Below the pieces are notes generated by a model that saw nothing but the letters and a program-made list of their open reading frames with translations, was not told the origin of the DNA and did not search any database. Source: Candidatus Cloacimonadota bacterium (GTDB lineage: Bacteria; Muiribacteriota; UBA6191). From it: DNA of 56,877 nucleotides. Location of the stretch: assembly GCA_019454875.1 (NCBI GenBank), contig JACFNL010000007.1:1-56877 (forward strand). The letters run 5' to 3'. Below, one piece after another: positions 1-9,005 of the stretch (the stretch's first letter is position 1; each line of letters starts with the position of its first letter). Both the position numbers and the translations under genes were made by a program.

Positions 1-993
1 ATCTGGTTATCCAAAGAAGACCTTCGCGCACTTTCCAGAGAAGCCACTGATGAGGTTACTTATGTCTCATGGTTTGAAAGACTCAGAGTGGCCGGGGTTT
101 CCATACCATCGGATGCCAAAGAACTTGCCATGCAGGTAAGAGAAATTTATAGGCTGGTTGAGGAAGGATCTGCTTCTGTTCCTGGATACCTGAAAATCTG
201 GGAGCAGGCAAGGGGAGATTTAAGTCGTTTGGCTGAGCCTATAGCCGAGGCTCTTAAAAATCCAGCTGACACAACGGCCATCCATCAGGACCAGCTATTG
301 CCACTGCATACGCGCCTTGTACAACAGGTAGAAAGACCATTTCTGGCTTTAAACCCGGAGCTTGGGCGAACCTTGCAGTACAATACCGAGACTCATCTGA
401 CCGCTAGTAAAATCTGGCCAGTCTTTAAGGGATTAAATATCCGTTCTTTTGGCAGTGCTACCTTTGTGATGGATCCCGAAAAGTATCGGGAAGGCAAGCT
501 CAATATTCTCAGATTTAACGAAAAAAAACAGATTATTGGAACAGAGAGTGCCATGTTTGTATGGGATCCTAGAGGGGAAGTAATGTCCCTCAAGACTCCA
601 CAAAATAATTTGACACCAGTGGTTCAGAACATGGTGGGTATGTTTTATCGTGGATTTGGAGAGGATTTATCGAGGTTACAGGGAGAAAAGACAATCTACC
701 TTGGGCATATCAAAGGAACCCGCAGGGATCGGGTTAAACTGGATATGAAAATCAGACCGGTTCGCCTTGTAAAAGATCAGGATCTTCCTCTTTTGGAAGT
801 GGAAATGATCCTCATGGAACATCCTCAGGATAGGGGAGATTCTTTATCCCTCTCAGGAAAAGGCAAGGTCAGGATTGCTCCCAATGGGGTTATCGCAAAC
901 ATAGAGTCTGAGGTGAGTTTTCGCGTCAAGATGCTTGGATTAAATCTTGTGCGGGGATCTTCCAAGGACAAAATAGCTCTTATTTACCCTTAG
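1..993 (+). CDS. Unknown protein, 5' end cut off by window edge
   Basis: The reading frame is open from base 1 to the TAG at 991-993, so at least 330 codons are visible and the true start lies outside the window; the GTG at 88 is only an internal candidate. I do not recognise the family. The first half is helical and charged. The second half (after about base 400) is rich in alternating hydrophobic residues and looks like beta-structure, ending in a strand-like tail. No signal peptide, membrane segment or catalytic motif is visible in the part present. The cupredoxin gene follows after 15 bp on the same strand, so the two are probably co-transcribed. Function not assigned. Confidence 0.75.
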   Translation: MWLSKEDLRALSREATDEVTYVSWFERLRVAGVSIPSDAKELAMQVREIYRLVEEGSASVPGYLKIWEQARGDLSRLAEPIAEALKNPADTTAIHQDQLLPLHTRLVQQVERPFLALNPELGRTLQYNTETHLTASKIWPVFKGLNIRSFGSATFVMDPEKYREGKLNILRFNEKKQIIGTESAMFVWDPRGEVMSLKTPQNNLTPVVQNMVGMFYRGFGEDLSRLQGEKTIYLGHIKGTRRDRVKLDMKIRPVRLVKDQDLPLLEVEMILMEHPQDRGDSLSLSGKGKVRIAPNGVIANIESEVSFRVKMLGLNLVRGSSKDKIALIYP

Positions 994-1008
994 TGTTATT
1001 ATAAAAAC

Positions 1009-1644
1009 ATGAGATACCTTTTGTGCTTTGTTATATTGAGCGGGACAGTGATTGCAGCCGATATTATGGGGTCCATTAAAAATATGGTCACTTTGTCTGC
1101 TGCCTCAGATGTATTAGTGTGGCTTGAAGTAGACAATCCAGGAGCTGTAGAACCAATAACAGCTCACATGCGTCAGCAGGAAAAGGAATTTCATCCCAGG
1201 CAACTTCTGGTTCCTGTTGGTTCTGTGGTGTATTTTCCTAATGAGGATCCGTTTTTTCACAACATCTTCTCTCACAATGCTATTCAGAAGCTGGAGCTAG
1301 GACAATACAAGGGTCAGGGGGAACCGGTGACATTTGAAAAGCCGGGAATTTATCCCATAGGATGTGAGATACACCCTTGGATGGCAGCCCATATTCTGGT
1401 GGTAAACTCTCCTTTTTATACTCAGTCTGATGCTACAGGCAAATTCAACTTTTCTGGAGTACCCGAAGGCAAATTAAAGCTGCATTACTGGACGGCTGAT
1501 ATGCGGCAAACCCAGGTAAGGGATTATGAGGTTAAAGCAAGCCGGAATGTGGCGTTTCTGACCATAGAACAAAAAATGCTGAGGCGCAAAAAAAGGGAAG
1601 AAACACCAGTGAACCGAGATATTCCCGCATCGGCTTATGAGTAA
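1009..1644 (+). CDS. Secreted cupredoxin-like (type 1 copper) protein with carboxypeptidase-regulatory-like tail
   Basis: A 211-residue protein with a short signal peptide (hydrophobic residues 3-16, likely cut after Ala-Ala near 17). Residues 60-133 form a plastocyanin/methylamine-utilisation-like cupredoxin domain. The candidate copper ligands are His84 in the FFHNIFS segment and Cys119, His122 and Met125 in CEIHPWM, the usual C-x2-H-x2-M order of a type 1 site. Residues 138-180 resemble a carboxypeptidase-regulatory-like beta-sandwich (DATGKFNFSGVPEGKLKL). A basic stretch (RRKKRE) near the C-terminus is unusual for an electron carrier. It probably acts in the periplasm in electron transfer or copper binding; the partner is unknown. 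Its last 8 bp overlap the start of the cyclase gene, implying coupled expression. Confidence 0.8.
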   Translation: MRYLLCFVILSGTVIAADIMGSIKNMVTLSAASDVLVWLEVDNPGAVEPITAHMRQQEKEFHPRQLLVPVGSVVYFPNEDPFFHNIFSHNAIQKLELGQYKGQGEPVTFEKPGIYPIGCEIHPWMAAHILVVNSPFYTQSDATGKFNFSGVPEGKLKLHYWTADMRQTQVRDYEVKASRNVAFLTIEQKMLRRKKREETPVNRDIPASAYE

Positions 1645-3379
1645 AAACCGCTCTTTGGGAACAAAAATATTTTTAGCCTCGGTTGCTGGTCTTGTATTGA
1701 GCATGTTTTGTGCCATGGCAGCATTTTTGTGGTTTTCAGGCAATGAGAGTTATGCTGAGTTTCGTAAGGATCTGGAAACAGCGCAGTATTCCAGTCTAAA
1801 GGTGGCTGAACTTCAGAGTGCCCGATTAAAAGCAGCCCTGGATTCCATTCGTCATTCTCCCCGTTTTGTTTCTGCAATTCAGGTGGGGATTCATGACATG
1901 CCTACATTAAAGGATCTGAGCCAGACGGAGTATACTCTTTTGGCTGATGCTGAATTTTTCAGTATATTTTCTGATTCTGGAGATCTTTTGGTGTCCCTAC
2001 TTGGCGATGCCGGATTTTCAGACTATACGGAAAAAGAAAAGGAACATTTAACAGGGCATGATCTGGTTCAGGTTCATTTAAGCGATCATTCCTATGAAAA
2101 ATTAAAACATAAGGTATCCAAAAGTGGGGTATTTGAGGATTATCTGATTCTTCGGGATCGCCTGTTTCGAGTCCTGTCCTGTCCAATTTATGATAATCAT
2201 GACAATCTGATTGCTGTTTTGACGGTCGGTGATGAGGTGAACTCTGTCATGGCTGAAGAACTGGCCAGATTTACAGGTTGTGAAATCAGTTATTCCGGTT
2301 CTGAGGGTCTGTTTGCTACTTCATTGGACAATCATTCGGATCTTGTTGAGACTCACGGTGATATTCCAGAGCATGTCAGTACATTTTTACAGTGGGGGGA
2401 GTATCTGATTCTGGCTCACCCACTAGAGCATGGCCTGGAAGATCGGCCTATTTTTTTAGTGGTGAAAAGGAGCATGAAATCGTTTTTAAAAAATCGCCAG
2501 CATGTCATGTTGCTTAGCTGTTTATTGCTTGCCATTCTTCTGGGAGTCAGCTTTTTAATGAATTTGTGGCTGAGTGGAAAAATTGTTCGGCCTATCAAGG
2601 TCTTGACTGAGGCTATGACTCGGGTAGGACAGGGGGATTTGACAGTCCAGGTTCACATTGATTCAGGGGATGAGGTTCAGACTCTTGCAGACACCTTTTC
2701 GGACATGGTTGTTGGTTTGCGCGAAAGACAAAATATGAGCCGTTATCTAACGGGTATGGAGCTTCAGGAGGTCAAGTCAGCCGTTGAATCCAATCAGATG
2801 GTGCAGCGGGGCGGGACGAAAAAGATTGTCAGTGTCCTGTTTAGTGATATTCGCTCCTTTACAACCCTTTGTGAGTCTTCTGATCCAGGGCTAATCGTAG
2901 ATTCGTTAAACTACTATTACAATCAGGTTATTCCCCTGATAGAAAAAAATCATGGGTCACTGGATAAACTGATTGGTGATTGTGTGATGGCCGTCTTTGA
3001 GGAGTCCGATGGACAAAATTGTGCTGACAATGCCTTGACGGCAGCAGTGGAAATGTCAAAAAAACTCGCGGAAATTACCCCATCAATGCAGGAAGCGGGC
3101 CTTTTAAGTTTTTGTGTAGGTTATGGGATCAGCACTGGAGTAGCTGTAGTGGGCAATGTGGGTACTGAGGAGCAGATGTCGCGCACAGTTCTTGGGGATA
3201 CGGTGAATCTGGCGGCCCGAGTGGAATCCTATAGCAAGGATGGAAAACATACCTGTATTCTGTATTCTGAGGCCACAAGAATTGCCTTAAGAAAAAAATG
3301 GGAAGATGAACTTCTGACTGAGGTAACGGTCAAGGGAAAATCTGTTCCCATTAAAATTTACGAACTGACTCAAGTTTGA
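1637..3379 (+). CDS. Membrane adenylate/guanylate cyclase (sensor-HAMP-class III cyclase)
   Basis: A 580-residue protein. Transmembrane segment 1 is at about residues 12-34, followed by a periplasmic sensor region to about 285 with a CACHE-like pattern, transmembrane segment 2 at about 289-312, HAMP at about 313-365 and a class III cyclase domain at about 395-580. Catalytic residues are intact: metal-binding Asp404 (LFSDIRSFT) and Asp448 (LIGD), base-selecting Lys444 and Asp521 (LGDTVNLAARVE), and transition-state Asn524 and Arg528. The Lys/Asp pair favours ATP, so cAMP is the likely product. It should sense a periplasmic ligand and signal inward. The start overlaps the cupredoxin gene by 8 bp, so the copper protein may be linked to the sensed stimulus; that link is inference. 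Confidence 0.9.
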   Translation: MSKNRSLGTKIFLASVAGLVLSMFCAMAAFLWFSGNESYAEFRKDLETAQYSSLKVAELQSARLKAALDSIRHSPRFVSAIQVGIHDMPTLKDLSQTEYTLLADAEFFSIFSDSGDLLVSLLGDAGFSDYTEKEKEHLTGHDLVQVHLSDHSYEKLKHKVSKSGVFEDYLILRDRLFRVLSCPIYDNHDNLIAVLTVGDEVNSVMAEELARFTGCEISYSGSEGLFATSLDNHSDLVETHGDIPEHVSTFLQWGEYLILAHPLEHGLEDRPIFLVVKRSMKSFLKNRQHVMLLSCLLLAILLGVSFLMNLWLSGKIVRPIKVLTEAMTRVGQGDLTVQVHIDSGDEVQTLADTFSDMVVGLRERQNMSRYLTGMELQEVKSAVESNQMVQRGGTKKIVSVLFSDIRSFTTLCESSDPGLIVDSLNYYYNQVIPLIEKNHGSLDKLIGDCVMAVFEESDGQNCADNALTAAVEMSKKLAEITPSMQEAGLLSFCVGYGISTGVAVVGNVGTEEQMSRTVLGDTVNLAARVESYSKDGKHTCILYSEATRIALRKKWEDELLTEVTVKGKSVPIKIYELTQV

Positions 3380-3423
3380 TATTTTGATTCCGGTTTCACC
3401 ATTTTATCGATTGGATTAAGAAC

Positions 3424-4728
3424 ATGCAGGCAGTAAAGGGAATGCGGGATTTTTATCCTCAGGACTATCGTATTAGGGAGTGGCTTTTTCAAATTTTTCG
3501 TGAGGCATCCTTAAAGTCTGGTTTTGAGTTTTACGATGCGTCTGTAGTAGAGCATGAAGAACTTTATGTCCGCAAAGCAGGTGAGGAAATCACCGAACAG
3601 CTTTATACATTTGAAGATAAATCCGGGAGAAAAATTGCCCTAAGGCCGGAAATGACCCCGACTCTGGCCCGTATGGTGATTGCCCAGTACCGCCAGCTTC
3701 CAGGCCGCTTGAAATGGGCGGCAATTGCTCAGTGTTTTCGTTATGAACGCATGACTCGTGGCAGGAAACGGGAACATTATCAATGGAATCTGGATGTTTT
3801 AGGGGATGAATCCCAATTCGCGGAACTTGAGCTTTTAACCACGGCAATTCATGCTTTGGAGTCTATGGGCTTAAGTAGTAATGAGGTGAAACTTCGCATT
3901 TCTAACCGTAATCTTCTGGCTGATGTATTGACTGGTCTTGGTGTGGATAAATCCGATCATATCAAGGTATTTTTGCAGATAGATAAACTGGGCAAGATGG
4001 AAGATTCCGCTCTAATCGAAGCTCTAGTAAAGGAGGGGATACCCCAAACCCTGGCTTTGCGTGTTCTTGAAGTAGTCCAGTTAAAGTCTTTGGATGAGGT
4101 ATCGGCTCTGGTAATTGAGTTAAATGCTCCCAAACAGGGCCTTAATCAGATCAAGGAACTATTTTCTCTCTTGAATCATTATGGATTTTCCGACTGGCTG
4201 GTTTTTGATTTTTCCATTGTTCGGGGTCTGGCGTATTACACGGGTACAGTATTTGAGTTCTTTGATGCCAGTCGTGGCTTAAGAGCTATTGCCGGAGGTG
4301 GCCGTTACGATCACCTGATTCAGAATCTGGCAGATATCGATCTGTCCGATAAGGCCAAAGGCAGTATTTCCATGCCGGCCGTGGGATTTGGTTTTGGGGA
4401 TGTTGTGATTCTTGAGCTTCTAAGTGATCTTAAGAAGTTGCCGGAAATCAAACCACATCTGGATTTTTACTTAGCTCCCTTTGGTGAAGAAGAAAGAATT
4501 CTGCTGCTTCCTCTTCTTAAAGAGTTACGGCATAAAGGCTTTTTTGCTGAAATGCATGCCGGAATTGCCAAGCCCAGAAAACTTCTGGAAGCTGCCTTGG
4601 AAAAAGGAGCTTTACACTGCATTATGATGGGTAGCGAAGAGAAACAAAAAGGCGAGATTCGTATCAAGACATTTGCCACTCGCGAAGAACAGTCCCTGAA
4701 TCTGTCTGATTTTTTAAGCTCCCTGTGA
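3424..4728 (+). CDS. hisS: Histidine--tRNA ligase
   Basis: A 434-residue class II aminoacyl-tRNA synthetase. Motif 1 region is KGMRDFYP at the N-terminus. Motif 2 is in the CFRYERMTRGRKREHYQ stretch. The histidine-binding signature is RGLAYYTG, and motif 3 is the GGGRYD glycine-rich segment. A C-terminal anticodon-binding domain follows at about residues 340-430. Length is normal for HisRS, and the presence of all catalytic motifs plus the anticodon-binding domain argues against the HisZ paralogue. The start ATG has only a weak GGA upstream. The next gene begins with a GTG that overlaps this stop by 4 bp. Confidence 0.93.
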   Translation: MQAVKGMRDFYPQDYRIREWLFQIFREASLKSGFEFYDASVVEHEELYVRKAGEEITEQLYTFEDKSGRKIALRPEMTPTLARMVIAQYRQLPGRLKWAAIAQCFRYERMTRGRKREHYQWNLDVLGDESQFAELELLTTAIHALESMGLSSNEVKLRISNRNLLADVLTGLGVDKSDHIKVFLQIDKLGKMEDSALIEALVKEGIPQTLALRVLEVVQLKSLDEVSALVIELNAPKQGLNQIKELFSLLNHYGFSDWLVFDFSIVRGLAYYTGTVFEFFDASRGLRAIAGGGRYDHLIQNLADIDLSDKAKGSISMPAVGFGFGDVVILELLSDLKKLPEIKPHLDFYLAPFGEEERILLLPLLKELRHKGFFAEMHAGIAKPRKLLEAALEKGALHCIMMGSEEKQKGEIRIKTFATREEQSLNLSDFLSSL

Positions 4729-5342
4729 ATCCTTTGGCTGAACCGATAATCAATTCTTTGGTTCGTCCCCCATTTGTGGGAATGGATGAGTTAAGAAGGA
4801 AGGCCGAAGCCGATAAATTCCCACTGATTGATGACTCAATAGGGGCATTTTTAGCATCTCAGATCAGACTTATGGGGGCCAAGCGGGTTTTAGAACTTGG
4901 CAGTGGTTTTGGGTACTCAGCCCTCTGGCTGGCTTATGGAATGCAAGCGGGTGAACTTTGGCTCTGTGAGTTTCATGAGCATCTTTTGGAGGAAGCTAAG
5001 GCTCACTTAGATAAAACCGGGCTTATTATCAATCTGAATCTGATTTCCGGAAATGTCATGGATAATGTTTCCAAAATGCCTGTGAATCTTGATCTTATAT
5101 TTTTGGATATCGATAAAAAATTCTACTTTGATGCCTTCCTAAAAACACTGCCTCTATTGCGAGATGGGGGCCTTCTGGTTGTGGATAATCTGTTTTTGCG
5201 GGGTAGACTCTTTGAACCAGATGGAAAAAAACAGATGGCCCGTGAGCAGGTTTTTTTGCTGCTGGACTGGCTTAAACAGAATCCTAAGCACCACTCTCAG
5301 CTATTACCTCTTGGGGATGGTTTATTGCTGGTAGAAAAATAG
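4725..5342 (+). CDS. SAM-dependent O-methyltransferase (class I, family 3)
   Basis: A 205-residue Rossmann-fold methyltransferase. Motif I is VLELGSGFGYSALWLA (residues about 55-70), an acidic residue follows the second strand (LCEFHE), and the metal- or substrate-side motifs FLDID and VVDN are present. The pattern matches the cation-dependent O-methyltransferase family that includes catechol/caffeoyl-CoA enzymes and the bacterial tRNA hydroxyuridine methyltransferase TrmR. Given coupling to hisS through a GTGA overlap, a tRNA-modification role is attractive but is inference. The GTG start is chosen because it overlaps the hisS stop and gives the full family length. Confidence 0.8.
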   Translation: MNPLAEPIINSLVRPPFVGMDELRRKAEADKFPLIDDSIGAFLASQIRLMGAKRVLELGSGFGYSALWLAYGMQAGELWLCEFHEHLLEEAKAHLDKTGLIINLNLISGNVMDNVSKMPVNLDLIFLDIDKKFYFDAFLKTLPLLRDGGLLVVDNLFLRGRLFEPDGKKQMAREQVFLLLDWLKQNPKHHSQLLPLGDGLLLVEK

Positions 5343-5392
5343 TTTCGTCTGAATCCTCTGGTTTGGGGTAATACTCTATGAAGGAGTGAACA

Positions 5393-5866
5393 TTGAATCA
5401 GTCATTTGAGAATTTTTTTCCCCAGATTGAAAAGAAGATCTCGGCTTACATTCGCCGTCAGGGATTTCCTCTATCTGATCTTGAGGATTTATTACAGGAA
5501 ATTCGCTTAAGGGTCTGGCAGAACTGGCACAAACTCAATCCTGAGCTTGAGGTATTGCCCTGGGTGTATACGGTTGCCAGAAACGAAAGGCTTCGCTGGC
5601 TGGCGAAAAAAGGTAAAAATCCATCACTGGTACAGGATTCATTGGATGAGTTACCCATTCCCCAGATTCTGGAGCAAAGGGAACAGTCAAACACTGTTAA
5701 AACTGCCATCCAAAGCCTAAGTGAAAGTCAAAGAGAAATTCTGGTTCTGAAGTTTTATCAGAATCTGAGTTTTGAGGAGACAGCCAAGGTTGTGGGCCTG
5801 CCAGCGAGTACGGTCAAATCACAGATGTACAAGATCTTGAAAGAACTTTTGGGGAGGCTTTTATGA
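5393..5866 (+). CDS. ECF-type RNA polymerase sigma factor
   Basis: A 157-residue sigma factor. Region 2 spans about residues 10-75 (the LSDLEDLLQEIRLRVWQNW segment and PWVYTVARNE) and region 4 spans about 105-155, ending in a helix-turn-helix (LSFEETAKVVGLPASTVKSQ). No region 1.1 or 3 is present, as expected for the extracytoplasmic-function class. The start is TTG, supported by AAGGAG ten bases upstream; the ATG at 5378 is out of reach because its frame hits a stop after three codons. The stop overlaps the next gene by 4 bp (ATGA), the usual sigma/anti-sigma arrangement. Confidence 0.88.
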   Translation: MNQSFENFFPQIEKKISAYIRRQGFPLSDLEDLLQEIRLRVWQNWHKLNPELEVLPWVYTVARNERLRWLAKKGKNPSLVQDSLDELPIPQILEQREQSNTVKTAIQSLSESQREILVLKFYQNLSFEETAKVVGLPASTVKSQMYKILKELLGRLL

Positions 5867-6270
5867 GCCTAAAATTTACAGAAGAACAACTAATGGATTT
5901 TTTGTTTGGTGAGGCTGACTCCAGTTTGAATGGCCAAATTCTTATGGCTATACAAACGGATACTGTCTTAAAGGCCGAGCTCGAATCTATGCAGAAACTA
6001 CTTGGAGTTATGGGCATATGGGAGATGGAGGAAGCTTCATCACCTCAGGAAGAGATTCTTGACTTATGCCAGATCAGCCAGTTTTTAAAACTTAGTGAGC
6101 AGGAGATCAGCCTAAACCTCAAGGAAATTCCGCACATGGTGATTGCCGGACAGATTCGCTTTTCCCTGCCAGAAATCAGGCAGTGGCTTAAGGGTCGCTC
6201 CTCACAAAGAAAAACCTCTGATTCCAGGGTGATTGAATTTGATGACTTTTTGAAACGAAGAGTAATTTAA
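5863..6270 (+). CDS. Probable anti-sigma partner with excisionase-type HTH domain
   Basis: A 135-residue soluble protein translationally coupled to the sigma factor. Residues 5-50 (LMDFLFGEADSSL and the following helix) resemble the N-terminal helical segment found in anti-sigma factors but lack the zinc-binding His-x3-Cys-x2-Cys. Residues about 66-110 (the segment around LCQISQFLKL, then AGQIRFSLPEIRQWL) match the excisionase/HTH_17 DNA-binding pattern that reads 'choose HTH, then a sheet, then W-L'. No membrane segment is present. A protein joining a sigma-binding-like helix and a DNA-binding wing would be unusual. The role is inferred from position and pattern only. Confidence 0.6.
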   Translation: MSLKFTEEQLMDFLFGEADSSLNGQILMAIQTDTVLKAELESMQKLLGVMGIWEMEEASSPQEEILDLCQISQFLKLSEQEISLNLKEIPHMVIAGQIRFSLPEIRQWLKGRSSQRKTSDSRVIEFDDFLKRRVI

Positions 6271-6279
6271 GGAGAAGTG

Positions 6280-7413
6280 ATGCAAACCGATTTAATGCAA
6301 ATTTTTAGAGATGCCTGTGCCAAAAAAGCCTCAGACCTGCATTTTTTACCCCAGGACGGGGTGTGTATTCTGTACTACCGTCTTGATGGTGCCCTCAAAG
6401 AAATGGAGCGGTATAACCTGGCCCAGTACCAGGAAATTTTGACCCGTATCAAGGGTATGTCCCAGCTGGATATCGGGGAAACCCGTCTACCTCAGGATGG
6501 CAGGATCCGTTTGGCGATTGATAGTAAAAATGTGGATTTTCGCTTGGCCACCCTACCTACTATTTTTGGCGAAAAACTCACAGTCCGCATCATGCAGCCC
6601 ATGAACTCACATTTGAGCCCTGAACAGATTTTTACCAATCCCGAAGATTTGGCCAATTTCAAAAAAACCATCAGCCATGCCTTTGGATTGATTCTGTTTT
6701 GTGGAAAAACCGGCAGCGGCAAAACTACCACGGCCTACACAGCCATACAGGAGCTTTCCAAGGGCCAGAAATTATCAATTCATTCCGTGGAAGATCCTGT
6801 TGAATACACTCTGCCCACCGTTGCACAGACGCAGATTCAACCCAAATTTGGCCTAGGGTTCCCTTCGGCCATCCGCTGTGTTCTGCGCCACGATCCCGAT
6901 GTGTTATTTGTTTCTGAAGTCCGCGATCAGGAAACCATGGAACTTATGTTAAAAGCTGTTGTCACGGGCCATTTAGTTATTTCCAGCCTGCATGTCTCCG
7001 ATTCAATTTCAGCCGCCCAGAGACTGCTTGAAATTGGAGTCAGCCCCTATATGGCAGCCTCAGCCTTAAGTACTGTTGTATCACAGGTTCTTTTGCGCCG
7101 TGTCTGTAAACACTGCTGTGAAGAAGTTACCCTCGATGAGGCCACAGCCTTACATTTTGGTATACTTGAGGGTTTGAAAATCAAGGAAGCTAGAGGCTGT
7201 GAATCCTGCAACCACACGGGCTACCGTGGCCGTATGGCCATCTATGAATTTCTGCATTTTACCAAGGCCATGAAAGATATGATTCGAGCCCAGAACATCA
7301 CCGGGCTTCAAGATCACCTTGTAGTTTCCGGTCACAAGTCTCTAAAAGATCGGGCCCGCGAAGCTGTCGTCGCCGGTCACACAACCATTGAGGAAATGAG
7401 TCGGCTGACTTGA
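6280..7413 (+). CDS. GspE/PilB-family secretion or pilus ATPase, minimal form
   Basis: A 377-residue ATPase; a GTG directly before the ATG (6277) is an alternative start. AAGGAG lies just upstream. Counting from that GTG, Walker A is GKTGSGKTT (143-151), the Asp-box region is HSVEDPVEY, Walker B is DVLFVSEVRD (208-217) and the His-box is VTGHLVISSLH (His232, His239). Two CxxC pairs (277/280 and 308/311) form the zinc module typical of GspE/PilB and absent from PilT. The N1 domain that anchors GspE to GspL is missing, so this is shorter than usual. It follows the sigma/anti-sigma pair by 9 bp, so it may be part of that regulon. No other pilus or secretion gene is nearby. Confidence 0.85.
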   Translation: MQTDLMQIFRDACAKKASDLHFLPQDGVCILYYRLDGALKEMERYNLAQYQEILTRIKGMSQLDIGETRLPQDGRIRLAIDSKNVDFRLATLPTIFGEKLTVRIMQPMNSHLSPEQIFTNPEDLANFKKTISHAFGLILFCGKTGSGKTTTAYTAIQELSKGQKLSIHSVEDPVEYTLPTVAQTQIQPKFGLGFPSAIRCVLRHDPDVLFVSEVRDQETMELMLKAVVTGHLVISSLHVSDSISAAQRLLEIGVSPYMAASALSTVVSQVLLRRVCKHCCEEVTLDEATALHFGILEGLKIKEARGCESCNHTGYRGRMAIYEFLHFTKAMKDMIRAQNITGLQDHLVVSGHKSLKDRAREAVVAGHTTIEEMSRLT

Positions 7414-7462
7414 TACTTTAGATAAAACTAAAATTAAGACCACGAATGACCAATAAATTTAA

Positions 7463-7470
7463 TGTATAAT
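7463..7470 (+). promoter_or_regulatory. -10 promoter element of hipA (leaderless)
   Basis: TG followed directly by the consensus hexamer TATAAT (7465-7470). The hexamer ends 7 bp before the hipA ATG at 7478, and there is no Shine-Dalgarno, so the transcript would begin at or next to the start codon. No good -35 is visible 16-18 bp upstream. Confidence 0.55.
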
Positions 7471-7477
7471 ATAAATT

Positions 7478-8692
7478 ATGCAAACTGCAAGTTTGGAAGC
7501 CTTCGTAGATGGGACCTGGCAGAAAATGGGTGTTTTAACTTATGGGTCAGTGCTTGGGCTGGAATATGATTCGGAATATATTGCCCAATTTTTTGATTGG
7601 GGTATAGGCTATCAGTGTTCTTTGCAACACCCGGTCAAGTTCTGGCCCTTTGTGCATGAAAAATGGCCCGCATTTTTATATGATCTCATGCCTTCCGGTT
7701 ATGGACGACGGGCATTGATATCTGTTCTGGGCGGTCAGGATTCGCCCAGACGGGATTGGGAAGTTCTGACTTTTGGAGCTAGTCATGCCCCTGGAAACCT
7801 CCGAATCAGGGAGGCGAGAGAATGGATGCTCAATCGGCTTCCTAAGTTTTCTGGGCCTCAGATTACCAACTTGAAAGCATTGGAACTTTCTGATATCCAA
7901 GACTTTATGCAGGTTGGATTTTTACCGGGAGGCTCTCCGGTAGGTGGAGAAGCTCCTAAACTGGTTTTGACTCAAAGCGATGAGGGATACTATTTTTCGG
8001 CATTACAGGAATCCGGTAAACACTGGATTGTGAAGTGTGGTTTTTCTGAGCGGCAGGCAACACTTTTAGCCTCAGAATATCTTTATCTTCTATGTGCCAA
8101 AAACTGTGGGCTAAATGTATATGAAACCCCAGGACTTATGGGTAACCATCTGTTAATCCCCCGTTTTGATCGGGTAGAGGACAAGATATATCCCATGCAC
8201 AGTGCCTACAATATATTAGGAGTTCCTGGCTACGGTATTTTTTTGAAGCATGAGGAAATTCTGGCCCGTTTGGCTGAATATATTTCCGGTGAGGAACTGT
8301 TTGAGGATTGCCTGGAGTATCTCAAGCGCGATTTGTTATCCGAAGCTTTACAGGTTCTGGATAATCACGGGCGAAACACAGCTTTTTTGATCCGTGATCA
8401 TAAGTTGAGATTATCCCCCCTGTTTGATTTTTCTCCCATGTATCTTAGTGAAGATCCACCATATCGAAGTACACAATGGGAAGCTCGAAGCTACCAGGAC
8501 CTGCTGGCTGACAACGGGCTTTTTAATCAATTGGGACTGGATTCACGAAGACTTAGAACCGTGCTAAAGGATTGGGAAGGTCAGTTTTTGTACGGAATCA
8601 CCGATCTGATTCAAAACTGTTCTCTAAGAGTTCGGGAGGTTTGTGAGCCCAGGGTGGATAAAGTGCTTCAGATTCTGAAGGGTTTGACATGA
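7478..8692 (+). CDS. hipA: HipA-like serine/threonine kinase toxin
   Basis: A 404-residue HipA-family protein kinase. Family marks, in order: the phosphate-loop region GGSPVGGEAPK (151-161, equivalent to the HipA loop that carries the autophosphorylation site), the lysine strand WIVKCG (Lys186), RFDR (229-232), the catalytic loop DNHGRN (Asp295 to Asn300) and the metal-binding DFSP (Asp317). All kinase residues look intact. Toxin HipA of E. coli phosphorylates glutamyl-tRNA synthetase; the target here is not known. Gene order is hipA then hipB, the reverse of E. coli, with a 4-bp ATGA overlap. It opens the defence island. Confidence 0.85.
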   Translation: MQTASLEAFVDGTWQKMGVLTYGSVLGLEYDSEYIAQFFDWGIGYQCSLQHPVKFWPFVHEKWPAFLYDLMPSGYGRRALISVLGGQDSPRRDWEVLTFGASHAPGNLRIREAREWMLNRLPKFSGPQITNLKALELSDIQDFMQVGFLPGGSPVGGEAPKLVLTQSDEGYYFSALQESGKHWIVKCGFSERQATLLASEYLYLLCAKNCGLNVYETPGLMGNHLLIPRFDRVEDKIYPMHSAYNILGVPGYGIFLKHEEILARLAEYISGEELFEDCLEYLKRDLLSEALQVLDNHGRNTAFLIRDHKLRLSPLFDFSPMYLSEDPPYRSTQWEARSYQDLLADNGLFNQLGLDSRRLRTVLKDWEGQFLYGITDLIQNCSLRVREVCEPRVDKVLQILKGLT

Positions 8693-8976
8693 GTCGGGTT
8701 GTTTTAAAAATCTCGCGAGATGAGATGCGAACCAGAAGAGAAATTCTTTGCGAAAATCTTCGTTATGGGCGCATCAGTTGTGGCGAAGCAGTCAGGGAAA
8801 TGCGTCTGATTTTGGGCCTTACCCAGGCCCAATATGCAAAAATGGCGAAAATGCGAACTTCTCAACTTTCCCTGATCGAAAGAGACAAGGCCAATCCAAC
8901 CATAAAAACTTTGCAAGCCCTAGGCAAGCCCTTTGGTTTTGCTGTGGGCTTTGTGGTCCCGGATTTTCCGAGGTAA
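8689..8976 (+). CDS. hipB: HipB-like XRE antitoxin
   Basis: A 95-residue protein whose C-terminal two thirds is an XRE/HTH_3 fold (MRLILGLTQAQYAKMAKM, then QLSLIERDKANPTIKTLQAL). It overlaps the hipA stop by 4 bp, which fits the antitoxin of the pair. It should neutralise HipA and repress their shared promoter. Following the toxin, rather than preceding it, is less common for this family. An extended -10 for the next gene lies just after its stop. Confidence 0.8.
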   Translation: MSRVVLKISRDEMRTRREILCENLRYGRISCGEAVREMRLILGLTQAQYAKMAKMRTSQLSLIERDKANPTIKTLQALGKPFGFAVGFVVPDFPR

Positions 8977-9005
8977 ACCAAAGTTTATGTTACTATCAGA
9001 TTCTT

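Noticed and set aside
8748..9005. N-terminal extension of the helicase frame
   Set aside because: It overlaps hipB in another frame, and the residues do not resemble the helicase family; the ATG at 9006 has a promoter directly before it.
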